Source: Oceanicola sp. 502str15 (lineage in GTDB: Bacteria; Pseudomonadota; Alphaproteobacteria; Rhodobacterales; Rhodobacteraceae). From it: a stretch of 64,000 nucleotides of DNA. A program made the position numbers and the translations under genes. The stretch's first letter is position 1; every line of letters starts with the position of its first letter. Shown here piece after piece: positions 1-10,401 of this stretch. The notes under the pieces were generated by a model. It did not search any database. It was given only the letters and a program-made list of their open reading frames with translations, and had not been told where the DNA came from. The stretch spans positions 3,348,501 through 3,412,500 of the forward strand of contig NZ_WYDQ01000001.1 of the NCBI RefSeq assembly GCF_024105635.1, written 5' to 3'.

Positions 1-420
1 CTTGCGCGCAACGGCATCCGCCAGCAGGAGGCCGAGCGCGCGCTGGTGGACAGGTGGGTGGATCACCTGAAGGTCAGGGGCGGTGCGAAGGCGGCGATCA
101 CCGGCCTTTCGGGGGGCAACCAGCAGAAGGTGATCGTGGCGCGGGCCTTTGCCTCGCAGGCTGATACCATCCTGCTCGACGACCCGTTCCGGGGGGTCGA
201 CATTCATACCAAGTCGGAGCTCTACCAGCTTATCCGCGAGGAGGCCGCCGGGGGGCGCACGATCATCTGGTACTCCAGCGAGAACTCCGAGATGCGCTAT
301 TGCGACCGGGCCTATGTGCTGCGGGCGGGCCAGATTGCCGGGGTGCTGCACGGGCGCGAGATCAGCGACGAACGCATCATTGCCCTGTCGTTTGCCGAAG
401 CCTCGGAGGATGCCGCATGA
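1..420 (+). CDS. CUT2 sugar ABC transporter ATPase, C-terminal fragment
   Basis: This is the last 139 residues of an RbsA/MglA-like ATPase; the 5' part lies before the window. The reading frame is open from base 1. It holds the C-terminal nucleotide-binding domain, with the signature LSGGNQQK at about residues 36-43 of the fragment and the Walker B/D-loop region ILLDDPFRGVD just after. The usual catalytic Glu after Walker B is Asp here (LLDD instead of LLDE). The stop overlaps the start of the next gene (ATGA at 417-420), so it is translationally coupled to the permease. It supplies energy for import of a monosaccharide. The substrate cannot be read from this fragment; the neighbouring lactonases suggest a sugar whose oxidation gives a lactone. 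Confidence 0.9.
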   Translation, partial: LARNGIRQQEAERALVDRWVDHLKVRGGAKAAITGLSGGNQQKVIVARAFASQADTILLDDPFRGVDIHTKSELYQLIREEAAGGRTIIWYSSENSEMRYCDRAYVLRAGQIAGVLHGREISDERIIALSFAEASEDAA

Positions 421-1406
421 GCGAAGTCATTGCCCCTGCCCCGACCTCGAAGAGCGCCATGACCGGCTGGCCCAAGGGGCTGGCGCGGCGGCTGATGCCG
501 GGCTTGCTGACGCTGGCGGCCATGGTGGTGATCCTGCTGATTTGCGGGACGATCCAGCCGCGGATCTGGTCGCAGGGCGGCATGACGCTAATCCTGTCGC
601 CCATCGTCGCGCTGGCCATCGCCGCCATGGCGCAGATGGTGATGATGAGCATCGGGGATATCGACCTGTCGATCGGGTTCTTCGTGGGGATGGTCACCAC
701 CCTTGCGGCAACGGTGCTGCGCGACAGCCCGGCGCTGGGCGTCATGTCGCTGGGGGGCTGCGTTTTGGCCTATGCCGCGCTGGGCGCGCTGGTGGAGCTG
801 CGGGCCGTGCCCTCGCTCATTGCGACGCTGGGGGCCTCCTTCATCTGGCTGGGAGTCGGGCTATTCGTGCTGCCGGTGCCGGGGGGGCTCGGGCCCGACT
901 GGCTGGTGAGCTACACGATGTGGCGTGCGCCGCTCGCCATCCCCACGCCGCTCGTCACCATGGTGGTCGCCGCCGCGCTCACGTGGTTCGTGATGCAGCG
1001 GACGCAGTTGGGCGTGCGCTTTCGGACGCTGGGCAGCAACCCGGTTGCGCTGGTTCGCGCGGGGGGCTCGCTGCTGCGGGTCCGGATGCTGGCCTATGGC
1101 ACGGTGGGGGTGCTCGGGGTGGCGGCGGGCCTGACCCTGACCGCCGAGATCGGCGGTGGCGATGTGAACGCGGTGCCGGGCTATACGCTGACGACCATCG
1201 CTGCCGTGATCCTTGGGGGCGGCATGTTTACCGGGGGCCGCGCCGTGGCCTGGGGCACGCTTTGCGGGGCGATCACGCTGGGGCTGCTCACGGTGCTGCT
1301 GACGCTGCTGAAGCTGTCGTCGAACCTGCAACCGGCGGTTCAGGCGTTCATCGTCATTGCGGTTCTGGCCGGGCGGTTGGTGGTGGATCGAAAGGCGAGG
1401 CAGTGA
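417..1406 (+). CDS. CUT2 sugar ABC transporter permease (first)
   Basis: This is a 329-residue polytopic inner-membrane permease of the RbsC/BPD_transp_2 family. The protein is hydrophobic from about residue 25 onward, with a Gly/Ala-rich helix pattern. It has the family motif GDIDLSIG at about residues 78-85 and the coupling-loop region GYTLTTIAAVILGG near residue 260. The ATG at 417 is chosen because it overlaps the ATPase stop; the much longer upstream open frame is a GC shadow. Its stop in turn overlaps the GTG of the next permease. Two adjacent permease genes imply a heterodimeric channel. Confidence 0.93.
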   Translation: MSEVIAPAPTSKSAMTGWPKGLARRLMPGLLTLAAMVVILLICGTIQPRIWSQGGMTLILSPIVALAIAAMAQMVMMSIGDIDLSIGFFVGMVTTLAATVLRDSPALGVMSLGGCVLAYAALGALVELRAVPSLIATLGASFIWLGVGLFVLPVPGGLGPDWLVSYTMWRAPLAIPTPLVTMVVAAALTWFVMQRTQLGVRFRTLGSNPVALVRAGGSLLRVRMLAYGTVGVLGVAAGLTLTAEIGGGDVNAVPGYTLTTIAAVILGGGMFTGGRAVAWGTLCGAITLGLLTVLLTLLKLSSNLQPAVQAFIVIAVLAGRLVVDRKARQ

Positions 1407-2389
1407 AGGGCGAGCAGCTTCCTCCATGGACATGGTCGTTCGGCGCTGCGGCGATCGTTCTGGCCCTGACGATTGCGGTGTCGGGCGGTGGCGGGTTTCA
1501 GACGCTGACGCTGGCCTTCACCGTTGCGCCCTACCTGGTGCTGGTGGGGCTTGGCCAGATGCTGGTGATGAGCGCGGGGCCGGGCAACATCGACGTGTCG
1601 GTGGCCAAGGTCTTTTCGCTCGGGGGGCTGCTGTCGATTGCCGTCAGCGAGGCGACCGGGTCGTGGGTGCTGGGGCTTCTGGCGGCGGTCGGGGTGGGGC
1701 TGGCGATGGCGTCGATCAGCGTGCTGGCGATTCTGCTGGTGCGCATTCCGCCGATCGTGGCCACGCTGGCGACCAGCCTCTTTGCCTCCTCGATCTCGCT
1801 GACGCTGGCGAAGGGGTTTCAGGGCTCGGCGGCGCCCGCCTTGAAGAGCTTCCTTGGCTGGGCGCCGCTGGGCATTCCGGCCTTTGCGGTGCTGGTTGCG
1901 CTGTTCACCGTCGCCGTGTCCCTGCTGCTGCGCACCACCACATGGGGCGCGCGGCTGCTGGCCTTCGGGCAGGCGCGGCGGGCGGCGGAATATGCCGGGA
2001 TCGACGGGCGGTGGGTTCTGGCGGCGGTCTATCTGGGGTGCGGGGCGCTGGCGGCACTGGCGGGGGCGCTTCGGGCGTCTTTTTCGGCCCCGAACGTGGA
2101 GCTGGGGAATGACTATCTGCTGGACTCCATTGCCGTTGTGGTGATTGGCGGCACGCTCATCACGGGCGGGCGCGCGGTGCCCGCCGGGGTTTGGGGCGGG
2201 GCGCTGTTTTTCATCCTGCTGGACGGGCTGCTCAACCTGATCGGGTGGAGCTATGCGGGGCAGAACGTGCTGAAGGGGTTCCTTGTGCTGGCGGTCCTGT
2301 TCCTTGCCAGCGGCGCGCCGATCCTTGCGCCGCGCCGGGTGGTGAAGAAAGGTGGCGCGGGGGAAACCGCCGGGGAGGACGGGACGTGA
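1403..2389 (+). CDS. CUT2 sugar ABC transporter permease (second)
   Basis: This 328-residue permease is a paralogue of the preceding one. It has the related motif PGNIDVSVAKVFSLGG near residues 60-75 and the loop LDSIAVVVIGGTLITGG near residue 240. It starts at GTG 1403, in a GTGA overlap with the upstream stop. The open frame runs back to 149, but that part codes low-complexity shadow sequence in the ATPase/permease region. Its own stop overlaps the GTG of the SMP-30 gene, so ATPase, two permeases and lactonase form one coupled operon. No binding-protein gene is visible for this transporter; it may lie upstream of the window. Confidence 0.92.
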   Translation: MKGEQLPPWTWSFGAAAIVLALTIAVSGGGGFQTLTLAFTVAPYLVLVGLGQMLVMSAGPGNIDVSVAKVFSLGGLLSIAVSEATGSWVLGLLAAVGVGLAMASISVLAILLVRIPPIVATLATSLFASSISLTLAKGFQGSAAPALKSFLGWAPLGIPAFAVLVALFTVAVSLLLRTTTWGARLLAFGQARRAAEYAGIDGRWVLAAVYLGCGALAALAGALRASFSAPNVELGNDYLLDSIAVVVIGGTLITGGRAVPAGVWGGALFFILLDGLLNLIGWSYAGQNVLKGFLVLAVLFLASGAPILAPRRVVKKGGAGETAGEDGT

Positions 2390-3309
2390 GGGAGACGATC
2401 GGAGATGCGGTGACGGGGCTGGCCGGGCTGATCGACCCAGCGCATCCGCTTGAGCGGGTGGTCGGCGGGTCGATCTGGAGCGAGGGGCCGCTGTGGATTC
2501 CGGCGCGGGGGTGCCTGCGGTGGAGCGACATTCCGAACAACAGGATCAGGGAATACTGCCCGGCCACCGGCGAGGTGACGGAGTATGCGGGCGATGTGGA
2601 GTTTACCAACGGGCGCACGCTCGACCGGGATGGCAGCGTGGTGCAGTGCTCTCACGGGCGGCGGCGCATGGAGCGGGACCGCGACGGCGAGGTGACGAAC
2701 ATCGTCGATGGCTGGCGGGGGGTGCGGCTCAATTCGCCCAATGACGTGGTGATCGCGCCTGACGGCGCGATCTGGTTCACCGATCCGGCCTACGGGATCA
2801 CGGAGGCGCGCGAGGGCCACCCCGGCGAGCGGGAGTACGGCGACCACTACGTGTTTCGCCATGACCCGAGCACGGGCGAGACCCTGCCCGTGGTGATCGA
2901 CGTGGAGGAGCCCAATGGCCTCGCCTTCTCGCCCGATGGATCGCTGTTCTACGTGGCCGACAGCTCGTCGGTCCGCAAGCCGCCGGGCGTGGGGAACAGC
3001 CACATCCGGGTTTATGATGTGCAGGGGGGCAGGCGGTGCAAGAACGGGCGGCTGTTTGCGCAGATCGAGGAGGGGGTTCCGGACGGTTTTGCGGTGGATG
3101 CGCTGGGCAACCTTTGGAGTTCGAGCGAGATCGGCGTGATCGTGTTTGACGCCGACGGGCGGGAGATTGGCCGGGTGCGGGTGCCGGAGCTGACGGGGAA
3201 CCTGTGCTTTGGCGGTGAGGACGGGCGGGATCTTTACATTGCGGCCTCCACCAGCATCTACCGCATCCGTACCGAGACGACCGACGCCTGGGCCGCCCAA
3301 CAGAGGTGA
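2386..3309 (+). CDS. SMP-30/gluconolactonase family sugar lactonase
   Basis: This is a 307-residue six-bladed beta-propeller lactonase (SGL/SMP-30 family) that hydrolyses aldonolactones to aldonates using a divalent metal. Visible family motifs are SEGPLW at about residues 26-31 with the metal-ligand Glu, SPNDVVIAPDGAIWFTDP near 120, EPNGLAFSPDGSLFYVADS near 178, and PDGFAVDALGNLW near 230. There is no signal peptide, so it is cytosolic. It starts at GTG 2386 within a GTGA overlap with the permease stop. It lies convergent to a two-component pair only 13 bases away. The substrate is unknown; the operon suggests the lactone of the imported sugar. Confidence 0.9.
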   Translation: MRETIGDAVTGLAGLIDPAHPLERVVGGSIWSEGPLWIPARGCLRWSDIPNNRIREYCPATGEVTEYAGDVEFTNGRTLDRDGSVVQCSHGRRRMERDRDGEVTNIVDGWRGVRLNSPNDVVIAPDGAIWFTDPAYGITEAREGHPGEREYGDHYVFRHDPSTGETLPVVIDVEEPNGLAFSPDGSLFYVADSSSVRKPPGVGNSHIRVYDVQGGRRCKNGRLFAQIEEGVPDGFAVDALGNLWSSSEIGVIVFDADGREIGRVRVPELTGNLCFGGEDGRDLYIAASTSIYRIRTETTDAWAAQQR

Positions 3310-3322
3310 GGGCGTCCCGGGA

Positions 3323-4039
3323 TCAGTTGCCCATCCAGACCTGAAGCTTGACCTCGGCGGCGGACATGCTCTCGAGGTTCAGCAGGCCGCGCGACAGGGC
3401 GATGGCCACGGCGCGTGAGCGGGAGTTGAAGGTCGAGCTGTCGTCATTGGGGGACATCTGGTCGATGCCGAGCTTTTCGTAGAGCTGCTTCAGCCGGCTC
3501 TGGACCGAGCGGGTGGAGACGCCGCGGCGGGCGGCTATGCCCTTGTCGGTCAGGCCCAGGGCGATGTCTGTCAGAACCTCGAATTCGGTGTTCGACAGCC
3601 CCTGGTGCAGGTCCATCGCGCGCTGCTGGACGCCCCGCACCTCGCGGTCGATGATGCATTGGTCTTCGAGGAAGATCCCCATCATCGCCAGCCCCAGACG
3701 ATGGGCCGAAGCCGTCTTGAGCAGATACCCGTAGACCGCCTCCTTGGGCACGATGCGGGACACGCCGCGCACATAGGCCTCGTCGGAGTAGTTCGACCAG
3801 AACAGGATACGCATGTCGGGGCGGTTCTCCCAGATTCTGGAGGCGGCGGCGATTCCGGAGACCTCGGGCATCTGGAGGTCCATCACGACGCCGTCGATCT
3901 CGTTGGCGAGCGCAATGTCGATGGCGTCCTGCCCGCCGGTTGCCTCGAAGAGGGTTTCGCAGGTTGGCAGGGCCTCGCGCACGGCGCCTGCGAGGAAGGA
4001 GCGATGAAACGGGTCGTCTTCGGCGATGAGGATCTTCAT
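3323..4039 (-). CDS. LuxR/NarL-type response regulator
   Basis: This is a 238-residue DNA-binding response regulator. The receiver domain covers about residues 1-120, with acidic pocket EDD at 7-9, phospho-acceptor Asp in VVMDLQMP near 54, and conserved Lys in LLKTAS near 108. A LuxR-type helix-turn-helix follows (LSNTEFEVLTDIALGLTDKGIA, about 148-170). The recognition end of the HTH is followed by an insertion rich in Asp/Ser (SPNDDSSTFNSRS) before the last helix, which is unusual for NarL proteins. The ATG overlaps the stop of the kinase gene (4036-4039), so the two are coupled and almost certainly cognate. By position it may control one of the flanking sugar operons. Confidence 0.9.
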   Translation of the reverse strand: MKILIAEDDPFHRSFLAGAVREALPTCETLFEATGGQDAIDIALANEIDGVVMDLQMPEVSGIAAASRIWENRPDMRILFWSNYSDEAYVRGVSRIVPKEAVYGYLLKTASAHRLGLAMMGIFLEDQCIIDREVRGVQQRAMDLHQGLSNTEFEVLTDIALGLTDKGIAARRGVSTRSVQSRLKQLYEKLGIDQMSPNDDSSTFNSRSRAVAIALSRGLLNLESMSAAEVKLQVWMGN

Positions 4040-5349
4040 GACGCGCTGTCCGCAAAGTGATGCAGGGAGGGGGGTGAGGTCTGGGCGGCAGGCTCGTTGG
4101 GGAGGCCCGGGCCTTGTGTGCCTGCGCGCACGATTTCGCAGGGAATGTTGAGGATGGTGCGGCTGCCCGAGCCGTTGGGATCACGCTCGAACTCGACGCG
4201 TGCGCCGATCAGGGCGGCGCGGATGCGGATGTTGTCGACCCCCCGGTTGGACCGCCGCCAGCCGACCAGCGGCACCCGCCCGTCGTTGGCGACGACGATG
4301 CCGAGGCTGTGGTCTTCGATCGACAGGCGGACGGTGATGGTGCTGCATTCGGAATGCTTGACCGCGTTCGTCACCGCCTCCTGCACGATGCGGAACACGG
4401 CCAGTTGCAGGCGGTATTCGGAGCGGTCGAGGAGGTTGTCGGTGTCGTCGATGACCTTTGTGGCGATCTTTCGGTCCTGCCCCTGGGTGGCGCGTTCGAG
4501 CTGGGCCTCGATGGCCTGGGTGACGCCGAAGAGGTCGAGCACGCCGGGCTTGGTGTTTTCGATGATGCCGCGCAGATCGGTGGTGCAGCGCGAGATGGCC
4601 TTGGCGATTTCCTGAAGTTCGGAGCTGTCGGGGCCGGGTTGCCCGGCGAGGCGGGAGACCCTGCGGAAGACCGAGGAGAGGTCGGCCAGGGTCTGGTCGT
4701 GGAGTTCCATGCCGAGGCGGAGGCGTTCTGCCTCCATCGCCTCAGTCAGGCGCTGCGCGCCGTGGCGCAGCGAGTGCTCGCGCCCGCGTGCCGCGCCTTC
4801 GGCCCGCGCGGAGGACTGCGCCTGATCCGACATGTTGAGGGCGTAGAAATAGGGGGCGATCAAGTCTGCCACGTTCTGGGCCTTGCGCACGTCGTCCTCG
4901 CCGTAGGCGTTGCGCTCGGGAGAGGAGAAGCTGAGGACGCCGATGACCTCGCCATGCACCGTCAGCGGCACATGGATGCGGCTGCGCAGGTTGGCCTCGA
5001 AGATCGGCGCGTCGTCTGCGCCGTCGAAGTGAAAGCGCGGGTCTGTCCAGGCATCGCCGGTGACGAGGTTGCCGATCTCGCCGCTCAGCACCTGACGCAC
5101 GGGGGCGAGCGCGTTCGGGCGGCCCTCGCCATCGCGGTTCCAGACCGTTTCGATCCCGGTTTCCAGCGCAAAGTGCTTGGACTTGTCGCCGGGCGTGACG
5201 ACCGCAACGTCGAGGTGGTGATACTCCAGCAGCTTGGATTTGACCGCACCGGCGATGCCGTTGAGAACATTCTGCAAATCCATCTCGCCGGCCACCGCCC
5301 GGGAGATCGCCAGGTAGTGATCGAGCTCGCTCTCCGCAGCCAGGTCCAT
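4036..5349 (-). CDS. Cytosolic GAF-domain sensor histidine kinase (NarX/DegS type)
   Basis: This is a 437-residue histidine kinase with no membrane segment. A GAF sensor domain spans about residues 15-170. A HisKA_3 dimerisation helix carries the phospho-acceptor His in MELHDQTLADLS near 213. A HATPase_c domain has the N-box EAVTNAVKHSE near 325 and GVDNIRIRAALIGA near 375. I start it at ATG 5349, preceded by a long GGAGGAGGAGGAG-like ribosome site; the frame stays open to 5406 but lacks such a site there. Because the sensor is cytosolic, the signal is probably intracellular, such as a metabolite of the imported sugar (inference). It is divergent from the lactonase/dehydrogenase operon, with a shared promoter region of about 200 bases. 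Confidence 0.9.
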   Translation of the reverse strand: MDLAAESELDHYLAISRAVAGEMDLQNVLNGIAGAVKSKLLEYHHLDVAVVTPGDKSKHFALETGIETVWNRDGEGRPNALAPVRQVLSGEIGNLVTGDAWTDPRFHFDGADDAPIFEANLRSRIHVPLTVHGEVIGVLSFSSPERNAYGEDDVRKAQNVADLIAPYFYALNMSDQAQSSARAEGAARGREHSLRHGAQRLTEAMEAERLRLGMELHDQTLADLSSVFRRVSRLAGQPGPDSSELQEIAKAISRCTTDLRGIIENTKPGVLDLFGVTQAIEAQLERATQGQDRKIATKVIDDTDNLLDRSEYRLQLAVFRIVQEAVTNAVKHSECSTITVRLSIEDHSLGIVVANDGRVPLVGWRRSNRGVDNIRIRAALIGARVEFERDPNGSGSRTILNIPCEIVRAGTQGPGLPNEPAAQTSPPSLHHFADSAS

Positions 5350-5557
5350 TGTCTCCTCCTCCTCCCCTTGATCGGGAATGCTACGCGCTGGCGCGCCACC
5401 CGCCAAGGTGCAGGAATGCAGGCAATGACGCCGATGGTTGCGGGATCCCGCAGGGGGGGCTGCACTTTGCCGAAAGCAATTCGCCCTGAATCACCCTGAC
5501 GGCCAACCGCGCGCCCGGTAGCGTGGCGAGGTGAGGAACAGGGCATTGGACAGCGGG

Positions 5558-7504
5558 ATGGAGACGGGCGGCATTGCCGTGTCGGGATCGGGAGGAGATC
5601 CGACAGACCTGGTTGCGATCTTCGGCACGATGGAGCCGCCGGTGCCGTGGCGGGCCATGCAGGTTGGTGCGCTGTCGTTTCTGCTTTCGGAGCAGTCCAT
5701 CCGCAGCATCAAGTGGCATGGCGTCGAGCTTGTGCGGGCGATCAGCTGGCCCGTTCGCGACGAGAACTGGGCGACCTATCCTTGCGTCACGCTCAACGAT
5801 GCAACCGCGCGCTCGGATGGGCGAATCACCGGGCGGATCGAGCAGGAGGTGAGCGGCGGGCGGCTGGGGCTGGTGGTGGAGTTCTCGGCCAATGACGCCG
5901 GGTTGCTGACTGTTTCCGTGACCATGACGCCGGTGGGCGGCCCCTTTGCGACCAACCGGGCCGGGCTGACGGTGCTGCATCCGATCCTCGGCCTTTCGGG
6001 CGGTTCGGTGCGCGTGACCCATCCGGGGGGTGCGGAGGAGATCACCCGCTTTCCCGAGCAGATCATGCCGTCGCAGCCGATGAAGGAGATCACTGGCCTC
6101 GCCTATGCCATCGGTGCGGCCCATGTGGATGTGAGCTTTGAGGGCGAAGTTTTCGAGATGGAGGATCAGCGCAACTGGTCGGACGCCTCCTACAAGACCT
6201 ACTGCGTGCCGCTGAAGGAGCCTTTTACCTACGAGATCGGCGCGCCGGTGACGCAGCGGGTCCGGCTCTCGCTGAGGGGGGATGCGCCGGTGGTGCGGCG
6301 GGCGGAACGGGCCCCGGCGCTCGGTGTGGAGCCTCTCGGGCAGGTTGCCCCGGCCATCGGGCTTGCGCTGGAGGAGGGCTGGGAAGGCGATGCGGCGGCG
6401 CGTGATCTGATCGCGGGGTGCGGGGCCTCGCATCTGCTGTTGCGGTTGCGGGCCTCGGTGGCGCCTGCGTTCCTTGATGAGGCGGGTTTGCTGGCCGGGA
6501 GGCTCGGGGCGGGGATCGACGTTGAGCTGCTGCTTGAGGATGCGGAGCCCTTTGCGGCGATCGATACACTGGCCGCGAAGCTGGCTGCGGCCGGGATTGC
6601 GCCGGAGCGGGTGCTCGCGCTGAACGAGGCCTATCTCAAGAGCTACCAGCCGAGCGCCACCTGGCCCGAGGGGCCGCAGCCGCACGAGCTGGTTGCGGCG
6701 GCGCGGCGGGTCTTTCGGGAGGCGCTGATCGGCGGCGGGATGCTGACCAACTTCACCGAGTTCAATCGCTGCCGGCCCGATCCTGCGGTTTGCGATTATG
6801 TCTTTCATGGCAACTCGGCCACCGTGCATGCCAGCGATGATCTCTCGGTGATGGAAACGCTGGAGGCGCTGCCGCAGGTGTTTTCCAGCGCCGAGGCGCT
6901 TTCCGGCGGGCTTGCCTATCGGCTCGGGCTTGTGTCCATCGGGATGCGGACCAATCCCTACGGCAGCTCGGTTTCGGAAAATACCGTGCAGTTGCGCGAG
7001 ACCATGGCCCGGGCGGACCCGCGCCATCGGGGGCTGTTCGGGGCGGCCTGGGCGGTGGGTGTGCTGGCGAGCACGGCGGGCAGCCGGGTGGAGGCGCTGT
7101 GCCTCGGGGCGCCGACCGGCCCGTTCGGGCTGGCCTATATGCGCCAGCGCTTTCTTCAGCCCGGTTTCGACCGGGGGGAGGGCGTGGTTGTGCCGCTCTA
7201 TCACGTGGTGCGGCTGGCCCGGGAGATGGCGGGGCATCCGCGGGTGGCGCTGAGCGGGCTGCCGGAGGGGGTTGCCGCCTATGGCGCGACGGTGAACGGG
7301 GCCACGCGGATCATGGTGGCGAACCTGACCCGGAGCCCGCAGAGCCTTGCGCTGCCGCGCGCGGCGGAGGTGACGATCCTCGATGGCGCGAGTGCATCGG
7401 CGGCGATGAAAGACCCGAATTGGCTCGACACGGCGCCGCGCAAACAGCAGAGCGACCTGCGCCTTGAGGGCTACGCGGTGGCAATGCTCGAGATGGAAGG
7501 CTGA
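5558..7504 (+). CDS. apnL: Probable D-apionate lactonase-like protein
   Basis: This large protein of about 648 residues resembles the D-apionate lactonase family (ApnL), which opens D-apionolactone to D-apionate. I recognise it from family-like stretches: FGTMEPPVPWRAMQVGALS near the N terminus, VELVRAISWPVRDENWATY, FEMEDQRNWSDASYKTY near residue 200, and FTEFNRCRPD in the middle domain. The architecture looks like an N-terminal beta domain, a central TIM-barrel-like part and a C-terminal beta part. There is no signal peptide. The start is uncertain: GTG 5531, ATG 5558 and ATG 5630 are possible, but the family-like region already begins upstream of 5630, so 5558 or 5531 is preferred. The next gene resembles D-apiose dehydrogenase, which supports the call. 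The specific substrate is inferred. Confidence 0.65.
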   Translation: METGGIAVSGSGGDPTDLVAIFGTMEPPVPWRAMQVGALSFLLSEQSIRSIKWHGVELVRAISWPVRDENWATYPCVTLNDATARSDGRITGRIEQEVSGGRLGLVVEFSANDAGLLTVSVTMTPVGGPFATNRAGLTVLHPILGLSGGSVRVTHPGGAEEITRFPEQIMPSQPMKEITGLAYAIGAAHVDVSFEGEVFEMEDQRNWSDASYKTYCVPLKEPFTYEIGAPVTQRVRLSLRGDAPVVRRAERAPALGVEPLGQVAPAIGLALEEGWEGDAAARDLIAGCGASHLLLRLRASVAPAFLDEAGLLAGRLGAGIDVELLLEDAEPFAAIDTLAAKLAAAGIAPERVLALNEAYLKSYQPSATWPEGPQPHELVAAARRVFREALIGGGMLTNFTEFNRCRPDPAVCDYVFHGNSATVHASDDLSVMETLEALPQVFSSAEALSGGLAYRLGLVSIGMRTNPYGSSVSENTVQLRETMARADPRHRGLFGAAWAVGVLASTAGSRVEALCLGAPTGPFGLAYMRQRFLQPGFDRGEGVVVPLYHVVRLAREMAGHPRVALSGLPEGVAAYGATVNGATRIMVANLTRSPQSLALPRAAEVTILDGASASAAMKDPNWLDTAPRKQQSDLRLEGYAVAMLEMEG

Positions 7505-7655
7505 GCGTGGAGAGGGTGCCCATCACGGCGGCGCGGATCGGGCTTGCGGGTTTCCGCAGGCGATGGTCGCGAACTCCGCTTCTGCCGGTTGCGCGGGCAT
7601 TCTACGGTGCCTGCGCCTTGGACGCGGGGCGGGGGAGAACAGTCTTGGAGGGGAC

Positions 7656-9676
<2,021 letters not shown>

Positions 9677-9697
9677 TCGGCTTTTGCCTCAGCATGG

Positions 9698-9724
9698 GTC
9701 CGCGCGTGGCGTTCACGCGCGGAC
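9698..9724 (+). other. GC hairpin after binding-protein gene
   Basis: A perfect 11-base inverted repeat (GTCCGCGCGTG / CACGCGCGGAC) with a 5-base loop lies between the binding-protein stop and the DUF2291 gene. No T-run follows, so it is not a clear intrinsic terminator. An mRNA-stabilising or partial-termination role, raising binding-protein expression over the membrane subunits, is likely by analogy with other ABC operons. Confidence 0.7.
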
Positions 9725-9756
9725 TTCGCGCAACGGGAACAAGGAAGAGCAGAAAG

Positions 9757-10401
9757 ATGAACAGGGCATTCCTGCTCGCGCTGGCAGCCGCCATGTCTCT
9801 TGGCGTGGCGGGCTGCAAGATCGTCTATGACTCCGACAAGGACGAGACCGAAATTCCGGCAGGGCCGGAGGGTGATGACGCCCGCAACGCGGCGCGGCTG
9901 GAAGAGACCTTCGAGCCGCAACTGCTGCCCCATATCCGCGACAAGGCGCTCGACGTTGGGGAGCTGCGCCGCCAGATTGCCGCAGACCTCGAAGCCGCCG
10001 GGACTGCCCATGCCCAGCGGGGCGCCGGGGCGGGCGCGGCGTGGAACTTTCCGGTTCGGGGCACGGGTGTTGTTGTGGAGGCCAATCTCGAAAGCCGGGC
10101 CCGCACCCTGGGCCTCGACACCGACGATGACGCTGCTGCCGATGTGACGTTGCAGCTTGGCCCGGTCATCAAGGGCACAGCCCTGCGCGACGGCGTGCCG
10201 TTCTACAACTTCGACGATTTCCGCGACCAGATCGAATATGCCAAGCTCTCGCGGGCGCTGAACGACCGGATCACCGCCAGCATCGTGCTGCCGGAGGGCG
10301 ACCCGCTGGGCCGCACCGTGACCTTCCTTGGCATCACGCCGCTTCGTGGCGCCGGTGACGAGGTGATCGTGACTCCTGCCGAGCTGAGTTTTCAGCCATG
10401 A
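9757..10401 (+). CDS. DUF2291 family lipoprotein
   Basis: This is a 214-residue exported protein with a lipobox (residues 14-20, SLGVAGC, modified Cys at 20), so it is anchored in the periplasm. It matches DUF2291, a family found beside CUT2 sugar transporters in proteobacteria; the segment VELHIDS-like core of that family corresponds here to VIKGTALRDGVPFYNFDDF near residue 145. Its function is unknown. It sits between binding-protein and ATPase genes, and its stop overlaps the ATPase start (ATGA at 10398), so it is likely a transporter accessory, perhaps helping docking or stability of the binding protein (inference). Confidence 0.8.
   Translation: MNRAFLLALAAAMSLGVAGCKIVYDSDKDETEIPAGPEGDDARNAARLEETFEPQLLPHIRDKALDVGELRRQIAADLEAAGTAHAQRGAGAGAAWNFPVRGTGVVVEANLESRARTLGLDTDDDAAADVTLQLGPVIKGTALRDGVPFYNFDDFRDQIEYAKLSRALNDRITASIVLPEGDPLGRTVTFLGITPLRGAGDEVIVTPAELSFQP

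Noticed and set aside
149..1402. Long open frame reading into the second permease gene
   Set aside because: It is a GC-driven extension overlapping the ATPase and first permease in another frame, with low-complexity Arg/Gly/Ala composition. The real permease starts at GTG 1403.
7505..7655. Possible upstream extension of the dehydrogenase
   Set aside because: The frame is open from 7464 but the Rossmann start GIIGTGFF begins just after ATG 7656, which has a good ribosome site.
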